NCBI GenBank assembly: GCA_964371695.1
Contig: CAYJOG010000096.1
Coordinates: forward strand, 1-8,594
DNA length: 8,594 nt
DNA from: CAYJOG01 sp964371695 [NCBI: uncultured bacterium]
GTDB lineage: Bacteria > CAYJOG01
Direction: 5' to 3'
Below the pieces are notes generated by a model. That model was not told the DNA's origin and did not search any database. It saw only the letters and a list, made by a program, of their open reading frames with translations. A program made the position numbers and the translations under genes. Shown one piece after another: positions 1 through 6,515 of the stretch (within the stretch, counting starts at the first letter, position 1; every line of letters starts with the position of its first letter).

Positions 1-1
1 C

Positions 2-592
2 CACATTCTGGCGGGGGCCGGTGTCAATGCACCGCTCTGGAAGTTCTTTGGCAGCTTCACCTTTGAAGACGACCCCAAAACCCAATATCAGTCGCTGGTA
101 GACGGCAAGGTGGACGTGCTGCACGACACCTGGCAGGGCTACACCTATACCCGTGCGTTGAAGGGGGCCTTTCGGGACATCCACCCCCTCGCCTGCCTCA
201 AACAACAACCCCTGGTGATGCTGTCGCTGCGAAAGGGCGTTTCCATGCCCGTGGCGAAAAAAATCGGGGACTATCTGCTGAGCGCCCACCGCGACCCCGG
301 CCTTGGTCCGGCCAAATGGTTTTTTGTGGCTTTTCAGGGCCAGTTTGTCTATCTGCCGCCGGACTACCTCAAGAACTACGCCGCCGCTTTTGAAACAGCC
401 CGCAAAAATGGCTGGGTCAAAGAAGCCCGCCAGTGGCAACAACAATTTGCTCCTGTGTTTTTCCGCCAGTGGCTGCGCGGAATTTCAGCCCACCGCCAAA
501 GCCGCCAGACGGGTCACTTCACCGTCCATTTGCCATCGCCGTTCACGTCAAAAAAGATGGGGTTGGTGATGGCGGTGGCCTCGCCAAAATAA
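2..592 (+). CDS. 3' part of an unidentified gene, possibly a periplasmic solute-binding protein (5' end outside window)
   Basis: The reading frame is open from the first full codon (position 2) to a TAA at 590-592, giving 196 visible residues with no start in view; the Met at 110 is internal, because the frame continues well upstream of it. The segment reading SLVDGKVDVLHDTWQGY followed by a hydrophobic strand and a helix-rich, aromatic C-terminus vaguely recalls the second lobe of PhnD-like or related ABC-type solute-binding proteins, where a stretch like 'ALLSGEVDV' precedes a substrate-facing loop. This is a weak resemblance and I do not claim a substrate. There is no membrane segment in the visible part. 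The last 26 or so codons lie antisense over the 3' end of the convergent hydrolase gene and are rich in Arg, His, Ser and Lys, unlike the preceding part. They may therefore be read-through sequence after loss of the original stop. None of the three plus frames has a stop before 514. Confidence 0.5.
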   Translation, partial: HILAGAGVNAPLWKFFGSFTFEDDPKTQYQSLVDGKVDVLHDTWQGYTYTRALKGAFRDIHPLACLKQQPLVMLSLRKGVSMPVAKKIGDYLLSAHRDPGLGPAKWFFVAFQGQFVYLPPDYLKNYAAAFETARKNGWVKEARQWQQQFAPVFFRQWLRGISAHRQSRQTGHFTVHLPSPFTSKKMGLVMAVASPK

Positions 593-3048
593 AAGGGGCT
601 GAGGGGTTTGTGGCTGGTGGCCACGGCATAAACATAACTGTCGCGGTCCAGCTTCAGGTCCACGATGGTGGTGAAGTTCACCGGCCCCTTGCCCTGGGGA
701 ATGTCGATGGTTTTCACGGGCACGCGACCATTTACCAGAATGTCCAGCTTCTCTGCGCCAATCCAGTCCGCCGCCTTGATGGTGATTTTCACCTGGGCCT
801 TGCCGTCTTTGGCGCTCACGGTGTCGCCCAGGCGGCCCGCCAGCTTGCCGTTTTTCAGCGCCAGCATGTCCATGAACTGGCCACAACTCACCACCGCCCT
901 GCCCTTGCGCAGCGCCGTGGTGAAATCCTTCATGCTCACCTGCGAGAGTCTGGCTTTGCCCGTCAGCACATAGGTGCGGCAAAAGGCGGTGTCCATGGAG
1001 GTGTATTCGTGGCTGTCCGACACCCCCGTCATCACCACCCGGCGGCCCTGGTTCATGAAGTTGGCCCAGTCCCGCAGCAACTGGCCCATGCGGTCGCGGT
1101 GGGGGCCGTTCAGCAGTTCCATGAGGTCAAACCGCAGGTTGTCGGGAAACAGTTTTTTGTCCCCCGGCACGCCGGTTTCCGGGTCCAGTTTCGCGCCGTC
1201 AAAAAACCCCCCCTTGCCCCCCCGGCCATGGTTGATCTGCACCAGGATGTCCTCGCCGTGCAGCTTTCTCATGCGCTCAAAAAGCTCCGGCACAATCAGC
1301 AGGTGCCAGTTGGGAATGTCCCAGCCGTGGTTCAGGCCGTCCTGCTTGAACTGAAGGGGAAAAATGTTGAAGTGCCCAGTGCTGTAGGTGGTCATTTCAA
1401 TGCCCGTCACGCCCAGCATGTCCTTGCCAATGCCCAGCTTGCGGATGGCGGGCATGGGGTCGGTGACGATGTTGTGATCAGTGGCCACCGCAATATCCAG
1501 GCCGTGACCCAGGGCCGCCATCAGTCCGTCTTCGATGGTGTGGTCGCTGTCCATGCTGGGCATGAAGTGCATGTGCAGGTCCGCCGACTGCCAGCCGGGG
1601 TGATCAAAAGCGCGGGTCATCACCGGGGCGTGTTTCACCGTCTGGCCCGGCGGAATTTTTACTGAGGAAGACGTGACGCCATAGGCGTAACCCCGGTTGA
1701 TGCGCACGGTGTAATCCCCGGTGCGGAACAACATGTTTTTGGCGGCGTAGCCCTGGGGCACGATGTCGGCGTAGCCGTTCACGCGGGTGCCCATGCCCAC
1801 GGCGGCGGGCAGGTCGGGCCACTCAAAATTGGGGGCCACGGTATACACCGCAGGCTGCGGCCCTTTTTTGCCTTTTTCCATCGGCTCCACACGCAGATAA
1901 CCGGTGGGCGGGCGTTGCAGCGTCATGCCCGCAGCGTTCACGCCATCGGTTTTCAGCGCGCTGTCTCCCCAGGCCCCGATGCCTTTTTCCGCCGCCACCA
2001 CCCGCCACTCACCGGCGGGCAGCGACAGGCGCACCTCGCAGTTTTTCGCCAGCCGCGCCATGGAAAAAAAAGACTCCGCGCCGCCTTCTTTTTTGAGCAC
2101 ATACACCGGCACGCCCGCGCAGTCGCCCAGGCTGCCCTTGGCCCGGTTCACCCGCGCACTCACCGGGGCCACCGCCGCCGGGGGCTGGCCAAAACGGATG
2201 CTCTCGGCCCGCTGACGGATTTCCTCCAGCCCCCCCTGCCCCACCAGCGTGTGCAGCACAAACTCCTTGCCGCCCCCAGCGGGCACCTGCAAATCCTGGT
2301 AGCCCCCGAAGATGGACGTGTTGTAGGGAAAAATGGGGGTGAACGAACGTTTGGGCGCTACCCAGGCATAACTCACGCCGCTGGTGGTGGCCGCCAGATA
2401 ATCCACCTTGTTGTGCACCATCTGGTGGGTGCTGTAACCATATTTTGGGGCGACGAGGTTTAGCCCGTCACCGGCGAAAAACCCCATGCCGATGCCCACC
2501 ATGGCCATGCCTTTTTTCTGGTGCCGGGGTTTGAGAATGGTGCGCAGTTCAGACTCGCCATCTTTGAGCACATATTCGATGGTGATGCTGAAACCGTGAG
2601 GCGGAATGTTGCGGTTGAAATAACTCTCAATGACGGGAAAGGGCGAGTCTACGGTTTCCACCACCAGCCGGGCTTCGCCTTTGCCCTGCACGGCCTTCAC
2701 CGATTTCGCCTCCAGCGTGCGCAGGCCAAAAATGTTGCCGCCGCTGCTGATGAGGGGAAAAGCCTTGTCATACAGGTCCATGACATTGCCCGATGTGGGC
2801 GTCAGGTCCACCACCATGCCGCCATAGGGGTGATAACCATTGCTGTAACGCGCCCCTTCCACCACCACGCTGATCTTGCTGTTGCACAGCTTGAAATCCC
2901 CCACCCGGCCATCGGCCTTGGGGCCGGTGAGCAGGTCGGCGCGATCCTTGACCTGAAACACCTTGGCGGTGTCGCAGGGGGTCTTGGCCATGGCCAGCGC
3001 GGGCGCAAAAAAGCACAAGGAAAAAAGAGCCAGTCGTCGGGGGTTCAT
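514..3048 (-). CDS. secreted CehA/McbA-type PHP-domain metallohydrolase
   Basis: The 844-residue product starts with a signal peptide (MNPRR, hydrophobic core to about residue 18, likely cleavage after AMA at 21), so it should be exported. Residues about 22-480 form a large beta-rich region I cannot assign. The catalytic PHP domain follows: D490-LHMH-494, TDHN 523-526, GIEMTT 549-554 with GHFN 558-561, NHGR 606-609 and SDSH 677-680. These are the metal-binding His/Asp motifs expected of the PHP fold, and their arrangement matches the CehA/McbA family, whose characterised members include a carbaryl hydrolase. The true substrate here is unknown. The C-terminus ends in DVNGDGKW (834-841), which resembles an EF-hand or dockerin calcium loop. 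Start chosen because it gives the signal peptide directly; no clear ribosome binding site precedes it. It lies 84 bp downstream of pilC on the same strand, and its 3' end overlaps the convergent upstream gene by 79 bp. Confidence 0.88.
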   Translation of the reverse strand: MNPRRLALFSLCFFAPALAMAKTPCDTAKVFQVKDRADLLTGPKADGRVGDFKLCNSKISVVVEGARYSNGYHPYGGMVVDLTPTSGNVMDLYDKAFPLISSGGNIFGLRTLEAKSVKAVQGKGEARLVVETVDSPFPVIESYFNRNIPPHGFSITIEYVLKDGESELRTILKPRHQKKGMAMVGIGMGFFAGDGLNLVAPKYGYSTHQMVHNKVDYLAATTSGVSYAWVAPKRSFTPIFPYNTSIFGGYQDLQVPAGGGKEFVLHTLVGQGGLEEIRQRAESIRFGQPPAAVAPVSARVNRAKGSLGDCAGVPVYVLKKEGGAESFFSMARLAKNCEVRLSLPAGEWRVVAAEKGIGAWGDSALKTDGVNAAGMTLQRPPTGYLRVEPMEKGKKGPQPAVYTVAPNFEWPDLPAAVGMGTRVNGYADIVPQGYAAKNMLFRTGDYTVRINRGYAYGVTSSSVKIPPGQTVKHAPVMTRAFDHPGWQSADLHMHFMPSMDSDHTIEDGLMAALGHGLDIAVATDHNIVTDPMPAIRKLGIGKDMLGVTGIEMTTYSTGHFNIFPLQFKQDGLNHGWDIPNWHLLIVPELFERMRKLHGEDILVQINHGRGGKGGFFDGAKLDPETGVPGDKKLFPDNLRFDLMELLNGPHRDRMGQLLRDWANFMNQGRRVVMTGVSDSHEYTSMDTAFCRTYVLTGKARLSQVSMKDFTTALRKGRAVVSCGQFMDMLALKNGKLAGRLGDTVSAKDGKAQVKITIKAADWIGAEKLDILVNGRVPVKTIDIPQGKGPVNFTTIVDLKLDRDSYVYAVATSHKPLSPFYFGEATAITNPIFFDVNGDGKWTVK

Positions 3049-3112
3049 GGGGCCAATTATTAAGGAACGGGTATGGCGATGCGAGGGAAAGTGCTTTTAA
3101 TCCACCATAAAA

Positions 3113-3124
3113 GCGGACAACCGC
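3113..3124 (-). terminator. weak terminator-like hairpin after pilC
   Basis: Read on the minus strand just after the pilC stop, the sequence forms a GCGG-TTGT-CCGC stem-loop followed by TTTTA. The stem is only 4 bp (a competing pairing of AGCGG with CCGCT is also short), so at most this reduces read-through into the hydrolase gene. Confidence 0.3.
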
Positions 3125-3132
3125 CTCCGCTG

Positions 3133-4362
3133 CTATTTGCCCTTCATGGCGTCCATCATGCCAAACATCGGCAGGTACATGGCCATCATGATCACGCCGA
3201 TGATGCCGCCCACACCCACGGTCATCATGGGTTCCAGCACGGCGGTGAGTGTGCCCACGGCGGTTTCCACTTCTTGCTCATACAACTCGGCGGCTTTTTC
3301 CAGCATGCCGTCCACGTTGCCGGTTTCTTCACCCACGGCAATCATGCGGGTGAGCACCTTGGGAAAATAACCGCTGTCTTCCAGCGGCCCGCTCAGCGTG
3401 TCGCCCCCCTGAATGGAGGCGATGGAGTTGTTGATGGCCTTGGTGAGCAGGTTGTTGTCCAGCACGCCGATGCAGATTTCGAGGCTGCGCACGATGGGCA
3501 GACCGCTGGAAAGCAGGCTCGCCAGCGTCATGCTGAAACTGGCCATGTAAGATTTTTCGAACAGTTCCGAGAACACGGGGATTTTCAGCTTCAGCCTGTC
3601 GGTGAGGTCTTTGCCCGCCGCCGTGGCCAAAAAACGTTTGGTGAAAACCACCGTGCCGATGATGCCGGGGAACAGGATAAACCACTTGGTGCGGATGCTG
3701 TCGCTCACAAACACCACGATGCGCGTGGGCAGCGGCAGGGTGACCTGGGCATAGAGGTTCTGGAACATGGGCACCACATAAATCATCATGAACGACACCG
3801 CCACACCGGTGACCACCAGGGTCACGATGGGCATGGTCATGGCCTTTTTGATGGCGGCCCGCACCTTTTTCTGTTTCTCGTAATAACTGGCCAGGCGCAG
3901 GAGCACGGTTTCGAGAATGCCGCCCTCTTCACCCGCCATCACCAGACTCACAAACACCTTGTCGAAAGTCTTGGGATATTTCTCCATGGCCTGATACAGC
4001 GGCATGCCCCCGGCCACGTCCAGATAAACCTTGCCGATAATCTGCGCCAGAACCGGATCGGTGCTGGCCTCTTGCAGCGTATTGAGCGACTGGCTGAAGG
4101 GCACCCCGGCCCCCACCAGCGTGGCCAACTGGCGGGTGAAGATCACCAGGGCGTTGGGGTTGACTTTGCGTTTCTCAAGGTTGCGGAAGACAGGCTCTTT
4201 TTTTTCGACCTTGGCCTTTTCCTTCACCGCTTCCTTGATTTCAGTGACCTTGATCTTTTTGGTGAGCAGGGCCTTTTTGGCGGCGTCCAGGCTGTCGGCG
4301 GTAATGGTGCCCTTCACCACTTTTTTGCTGGCGGTGGCCCCGGTATAAGCAAAGGTGGCCAT
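3133..4362 (-). CDS. pilC: type IV pilus inner-membrane platform protein PilC (GspF family)
   Basis: PilC is the polytopic inner-membrane platform of the type IV pilus; it sits over the PilB hexamer and couples ATP-driven rotation to pilin insertion. The 409-residue length is normal for the family. An N-terminal cytoplasmic stretch (FAYTGATASKK, residues 4-14, the usual 'F-Y-G' opening) leads to two T2SSF domains, about residues 72-198 and 274-400. Each begins with the family pattern: FTRQLATLVGAGVPFSQSL in the first, FSMTLASLLSSGLPIVRSL in the second. The signatures AGEEGGIL (143-150) and VGEETGNVDGML (343-354) are also present. Membrane segments fall near 177-198, 226-242 and 380-402. The start lies two bases beyond the pilB stop, with GAGGA nine bases upstream inside the pilB coding end, so translation is probably coupled to pilB. 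The same fold occurs in type II secretion (GspF); I prefer PilC because of the PilB-type partner, but no pilin or other pilus gene is visible here to settle it. Confidence 0.93.
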   Translation of the reverse strand: MATFAYTGATASKKVVKGTITADSLDAAKKALLTKKIKVTEIKEAVKEKAKVEKKEPVFRNLEKRKVNPNALVIFTRQLATLVGAGVPFSQSLNTLQEASTDPVLAQIIGKVYLDVAGGMPLYQAMEKYPKTFDKVFVSLVMAGEEGGILETVLLRLASYYEKQKKVRAAIKKAMTMPIVTLVVTGVAVSFMMIYVVPMFQNLYAQVTLPLPTRIVVFVSDSIRTKWFILFPGIIGTVVFTKRFLATAAGKDLTDRLKLKIPVFSELFEKSYMASFSMTLASLLSSGLPIVRSLEICIGVLDNNLLTKAINNSIASIQGGDTLSGPLEDSGYFPKVLTRMIAVGEETGNVDGMLEKAAELYEQEVETAVGTLTAVLEPMMTVGVGGIIGVIMMAMYLPMFGMMDAMKGK

Positions 4363-4364
4363 GC

Positions 4365-6071
4365 TCAGTCGTCCTCAGACGGCACCACGCGAGCCAGTTC
4401 CTTGTAGGTGGTCATGCCCTTCACCACTTTGGTCAGGCCCGCTTCATAAAGCGTGCGCATGCCTTCTTCCCGCGCCAGATTGCGCAAATGGCGGCTGCTG
4501 GTGCGCTCCATGATGATGTCCGAAATACGCCCCGTCACGGTCATGATTTCCATGGCCGCCGTGCGGCCCTTGTAACCCGACTGGTTGCACACCTTGCAGC
4601 CCCCGCCCACGCTCAGGTTCATGAACTCGTCGCTCTCTACCTTGCGCAGTTCGTTGAGTTCTTCAATCGTGGGCTGATAAGTGGATTTGCAGTGGGTACA
4701 CACCTTGCGAATCAGCCGCTGGGCGATGACGCCGTTGAGCGTGCTGGCGAGAATGAACGGGCTGGCGCCCAGCTCCAGCATGCGGGCCACGGCGGTGGGG
4801 GCGTCGTTGGTGTGCAGGGTGCCAAACACAAGGTGGCCGGTCATGCTGGCGTTGAGCACCATGTTCACCGTTTCCTGATCACGGATTTCGCCCACCAGAA
4901 TGATGTCCGGGTCTTGCCGCAAAAGCGCCCTGAGGCCGGTGGCGAAGGTGACCCCGGCGCGCTCATGCACCTGGGTCTGGTTCACGCCGTCGAGTTTGTA
5001 TTCGATGGGGTCTTCGATGGTGTTGATGTTGATGTCGGGCTTGTTGATTTCGTGGATGATGGAATAGAGGGTGGTGGTTTTGCCGCTGCCGGTGGGGCCG
5101 GTCACCAGCACCACGCCATAGGGCCGGGTGACCATTTTCATGAGCACGTCATAGTCGTGCTGGTCCAGCCCAAGCTGGCTCAGGCCCATCATGGCCTTGC
5201 CCTGGTCCAGAATACGCATCACGCATTTTTCACCATAGTTGGTGGGCATGGTGCTCACGCGCACGTCATAGCTCTTGCCTTCCATCTGGGTGCTGAAGCG
5301 GCCATCCTGCGGGGCGCGTTTTTCGGAGATGTCGAGGTCGGCAAGAATCTTGATGCGGCTGATGACCGCCCCCTGCACCTTTTTGGGCACATTCATGATG
5401 TCCCTCAGCAGGCCGTCTATGCGAAATCGCACACGGCTGTCGCGGCGGGCCGGCTCCACGTGTACGTCGGTGCATTCCTGGCGAATGGCCTCAAAAAGAA
5501 TCTGGTTCACCAGCTTGACGATGGGGGCGTCCTCCAGGTTGTCTTCCCCCACGTCCTCGTCAAAATTGCCCTCGTCGTCTTCGGCCTTGCCAAAGGCCAC
5601 GTCAATTTCATCCAGGGTTTTGCCAACCCGTTCCTCCAGCTTGCCCCCCTGGCTCATGAGGGCCTGCAAACTGTCGCTGGTGGCCACAAAGGGCTTGATG
5701 CGGTAACCCGTCAGCAGGCGCATTTCCTCGATGGCCGCCATGTCGTTGGGGTTGATCATGGCCACATGCAAGCGGTCGTTCTCCAGCCGCACGGCCACGG
5801 CGCTGTGTTTTTTCATGAAGGGTTCGGGGAACAGGTTGAACACCTTGGTGTCCATTTCCAGTTCCAGGGGGTCCAGATATTCCCGCCCGTGCTGCTCACC
5901 CAGCAGGTTACCGATCTGCTCGTTGGTGGCGAAGCCCAGGTTCACCAACACCTTGCCCAGCTTGTCGCCCGTGCTTTTCTGCACATTGATGGCCTGGCTG
6001 AGTTGCGCCTCGGTGATGACACCGGCATTCACCAGCAAATCGCCAATTTTTACTTTTTGCAGATCAAGCAT
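4365..6071 (-). CDS. pilB: type IV pilus assembly ATPase PilB (GspE/PulE family)
   Basis: PilB is the cytoplasmic hexameric ATPase that powers pilus extension. With the start used here the protein has 568 residues. The N-terminal MshEN/GspE-N domain (KIGDLLVNAGVITEAQL, then GKVLVNLGFATNEQIGNLLGEQ) is followed by a linker very rich in Asp and Glu (about 165-185) and the N2 domain (DVHVEPARRDSRVRFRIDG). The ATPase core has Walker A GPTGSGKT at 325-332, Asp box TIEDPIE at 351-357, Walker B LVGEIRD at 392-398 and His box TGHLVFGTLHTN at 411-422. Four cysteines in C458-x2-C461 and C492-x2-C495 form the zinc site typical of PilB and GspE and absent from the retraction ATPase PilT. An ATG at 6137 would add 22 residues, but these are unlike the family and their codons lie in a cluster of palindromes; homologues usually begin close to the K-I-G-D-L-L segment. 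Neither start has a good ribosome binding site. GspE is the main alternative. Confidence 0.93.
   Translation of the reverse strand: MLDLQKVKIGDLLVNAGVITEAQLSQAINVQKSTGDKLGKVLVNLGFATNEQIGNLLGEQHGREYLDPLELEMDTKVFNLFPEPFMKKHSAVAVRLENDRLHVAMINPNDMAAIEEMRLLTGYRIKPFVATSDSLQALMSQGGKLEERVGKTLDEIDVAFGKAEDDEGNFDEDVGEDNLEDAPIVKLVNQILFEAIRQECTDVHVEPARRDSRVRFRIDGLLRDIMNVPKKVQGAVISRIKILADLDISEKRAPQDGRFSTQMEGKSYDVRVSTMPTNYGEKCVMRILDQGKAMMGLSQLGLDQHDYDVLMKMVTRPYGVVLVTGPTGSGKTTTLYSIIHEINKPDININTIEDPIEYKLDGVNQTQVHERAGVTFATGLRALLRQDPDIILVGEIRDQETVNMVLNASMTGHLVFGTLHTNDAPTAVARMLELGASPFILASTLNGVIAQRLIRKVCTHCKSTYQPTIEELNELRKVESDEFMNLSVGGGCKVCNQSGYKGRTAAMEIMTVTGRISDIIMERTSSRHLRNLAREEGMRTLYEAGLTKVVKGMTTYKELARVVPSEDD
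4372..4376 (-). promoter_or_regulatory. Shine-Dalgarno for pilC inside the pilB 3' end
   Basis: On the minus strand GAGGA lies nine bases before the pilC ATG, within the last codons of pilB. It is the only convincing ribosome binding site among the starts in this window and supports the pilC start. Confidence 0.6.
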
Positions 6072-6106
6072 GGGGGTCCAAAAGCCAAAAGAGTCTAACG
6101 CATCAG

Positions 6107-6128
6107 CAGGGTGTTGATAAACACCCTG
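6107..6128. repeat. palindrome 1: 9-bp perfect inverted repeat, 4-base loop
   Basis: CAGGGTGTT (6107-6115) and AACACCCTG (6120-6128) are exact reverse complements around GATA. It lies 36 bases upstream of the preferred pilB start, inside the coding frame only if the upstream ATG is used. The right arm AACACCCTG recurs as a direct copy at 6247-6255, just beyond palindrome 5. Confidence 0.85.
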
Positions 6129-6148
6129 AAAATCCATGGATGGATTTT
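6129..6148. repeat. palindrome 2: 9-bp perfect inverted repeat with CCATGGATGG core
   Basis: AAAATCCAT (6129-6137) and ATGGATTTT (6140-6148) flank two bases, so as RNA the loop must open to at least four. It directly abuts palindrome 1. The alternative pilB start codon (minus strand, 6135-6137) sits inside it. Confidence 0.85.
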
Positions 6149-6150
6149 AC

Positions 6151-6185
6151 CGCTTGCAGGGGTTCCAAAAACCCCTGCAAAAGCG
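6151..6185. repeat. palindrome 3: 11-bp perfect inverted repeat, extended by 3 bp across a bulge
   Basis: TTGCAGGGGTT (6154-6164) pairs exactly with AACCCCTGCAA (6170-6180) around a five-base loop CCAAA. Beyond a two-base AA bulge, CGC (6151-6153) pairs with GCG (6183-6185). It is the strongest stem of the group. Confidence 0.85.
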
Positions 6186-6218
6186 CCATTTTGCGAGAGC
6201 CTTGCTTGAGCAAAATGG
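6186..6218. repeat. palindrome 4: 9-bp perfect inverted repeat, 15-base loop
   Basis: CCATTTTGC (6186-6194) and GCAAAATGG (6210-6218) are exact reverse complements. The unit starts at the base after palindrome 3 ends, and the next palindrome starts at the base after it ends. Confidence 0.8.
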
Positions 6219-6249
6219 GTTGAGAAAGGCCAGGATGGACTTTCTCAAC
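6219..6249. repeat. palindrome 5: 10-bp perfect inverted repeat, 11-base loop
   Basis: GTTGAGAAAG (6219-6228) and CTTTCTCAAC (6240-6249) are exact reverse complements. The loop GCCAGGATGGA resembles the TCCATGGATGGA centre of palindrome 2 with one base lost and one changed, suggesting a decayed longer palindrome of the same kind. The sequence continues into ACCCTG, completing a second copy of AACACCCTG. Confidence 0.85.
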
Positions 6250-6257
6250 ACCCTGTT

Positions 6258-6290
6258 AGTCAATATTCACATATATATAGACATGAAAAA
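6258..6290. promoter_or_regulatory. AT-rich patch, candidate promoter zone for pilBC
   Basis: This stretch, including TATATATATAG around 6271-6281, is strikingly AT-rich in a GC-rich window and lies upstream of pilB beyond the palindromes. Several -10-like hexamers can be read on either strand, but no well-spaced -35/-10 pair or sigma-54 pair (GG-N10-GC) stands out. Assignment to pilBC is by position only. Confidence 0.25.
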
Positions 6291-6343
6291 TACTTGGCCG
6301 AGAAGCAAAATGAGCCAACCCAGCTTATATCTTCTGGTTCACC

Positions 6344-6361
6344 GGTTTCATCCGTGAAACC
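6344..6361. repeat. 7-bp perfect hairpin with TCCG loop
   Basis: GGTTTCA (6344-6350) and TGAAACC (6355-6361) pair exactly around a tetraloop. No T-run follows on either strand, so it is not a classical terminator. Confidence 0.6.
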
Positions 6362-6367
6362 TTGCAA

Positions 6368-6425
6368 TTGTCGCGGGAGGTCTTTTGGGGGAGCGGCAGC
6401 ATGTTGATGCTGCCGGGCGCGACAA
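6368..6425. repeat. nested stem-loop: 8-bp outer stem enclosing a 9-bp inner hairpin
   Basis: TTGTCGCG (6368-6375) pairs exactly with CGCGACAA (6418-6425). Inside it CGGCAGCAT (6394-6402) pairs exactly with ATGCTGCCG (6407-6415) around GTTG. The internal loop is lopsided: 18 bases on the left, two on the right. The right flank is followed by a near-duplicate 12-mer (GGCGCGACAAGC then GGCGCGACTTAG, about 6416-6439). This could be a structured RNA element or a mobile-repeat end. Confidence 0.65.
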
Positions 6426-6441
6426 GCGGCGCGACTTAGTA

Positions 6442-6462
6442 GGGCGGGCGTCTCGCCTGCCT
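6442..6462. repeat. GC-rich hairpin resembling a dispersed repeat
   Basis: GGGCGGGCG (6442-6450) and CGCCTGCCT (6454-6462) pair around TCT with two G-T wobbles. It is followed at once by the duplicated heptamer AGCGCGA (6464-6470, 6471-6477). Sequences of the 'AGGGCGGGCGTCTCGCC' type recur as dispersed intergenic repeats in various genomes, and their translations give spurious frames ending in motifs such as GRRDARPTK or AGETPAL, both visible here on the minus strand. That family link is from memory. Confidence 0.5.
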
Positions 6463-6484
6463 GAGCGCGAAGCGCGAAACAGCC

Positions 6485-6515
6485 GGGGTGGGGTTCGCAC
6501 GGTAAAGACCACCCC
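6485..6515. repeat. 7-bp inverted repeat with a 17-base loop
   Basis: GGGGTGG (6485-6491) pairs with CCACCCC (6509-6515). The loop contains CGGTAAAGA (6500-6508), which is itself the exact reverse complement of TCTTTACCG at 6581-6589, so two mutually exclusive pairings are possible. Confidence 0.5.

Noticed and set aside
433-1665. Open frame of about 410 codons on the plus strand
   Set aside because: It lies wholly antisense to the hydrolase apart from its start, is rich in His, Val and Ala with no domain, and arises from the GC-rich third-position bias of the real gene.
3073-4407. Open frame of about 444 codons on the plus strand opposite pilC
   Set aside because: Antisense shadow of a complete PilC; composition is dominated by His and Gly and there is no domain.
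4488-6098. Open frame of about 536 codons on the plus strand opposite pilB
   Set aside because: Opposite a gene with every PilB motif intact; the product is a His/Val/Gly-rich shadow with no recognisable fold.
6107-6128. Palindrome 1 as an intrinsic terminator
   Set aside because: Neither strand has a T-run after the stem, and on the minus strand it lies just before the pilB start, where a terminator would block expression.
6107-6249. CRISPR array
   Set aside because: The units are different inverted repeats without a conserved direct repeat or spacers of even length.
6290-6312. Sigma-54 promoter for pilB
   Set aside because: TTGGCCGAGAAGCAA resembles the elements loosely, but the GG and GC pairs are seven bases apart instead of ten.
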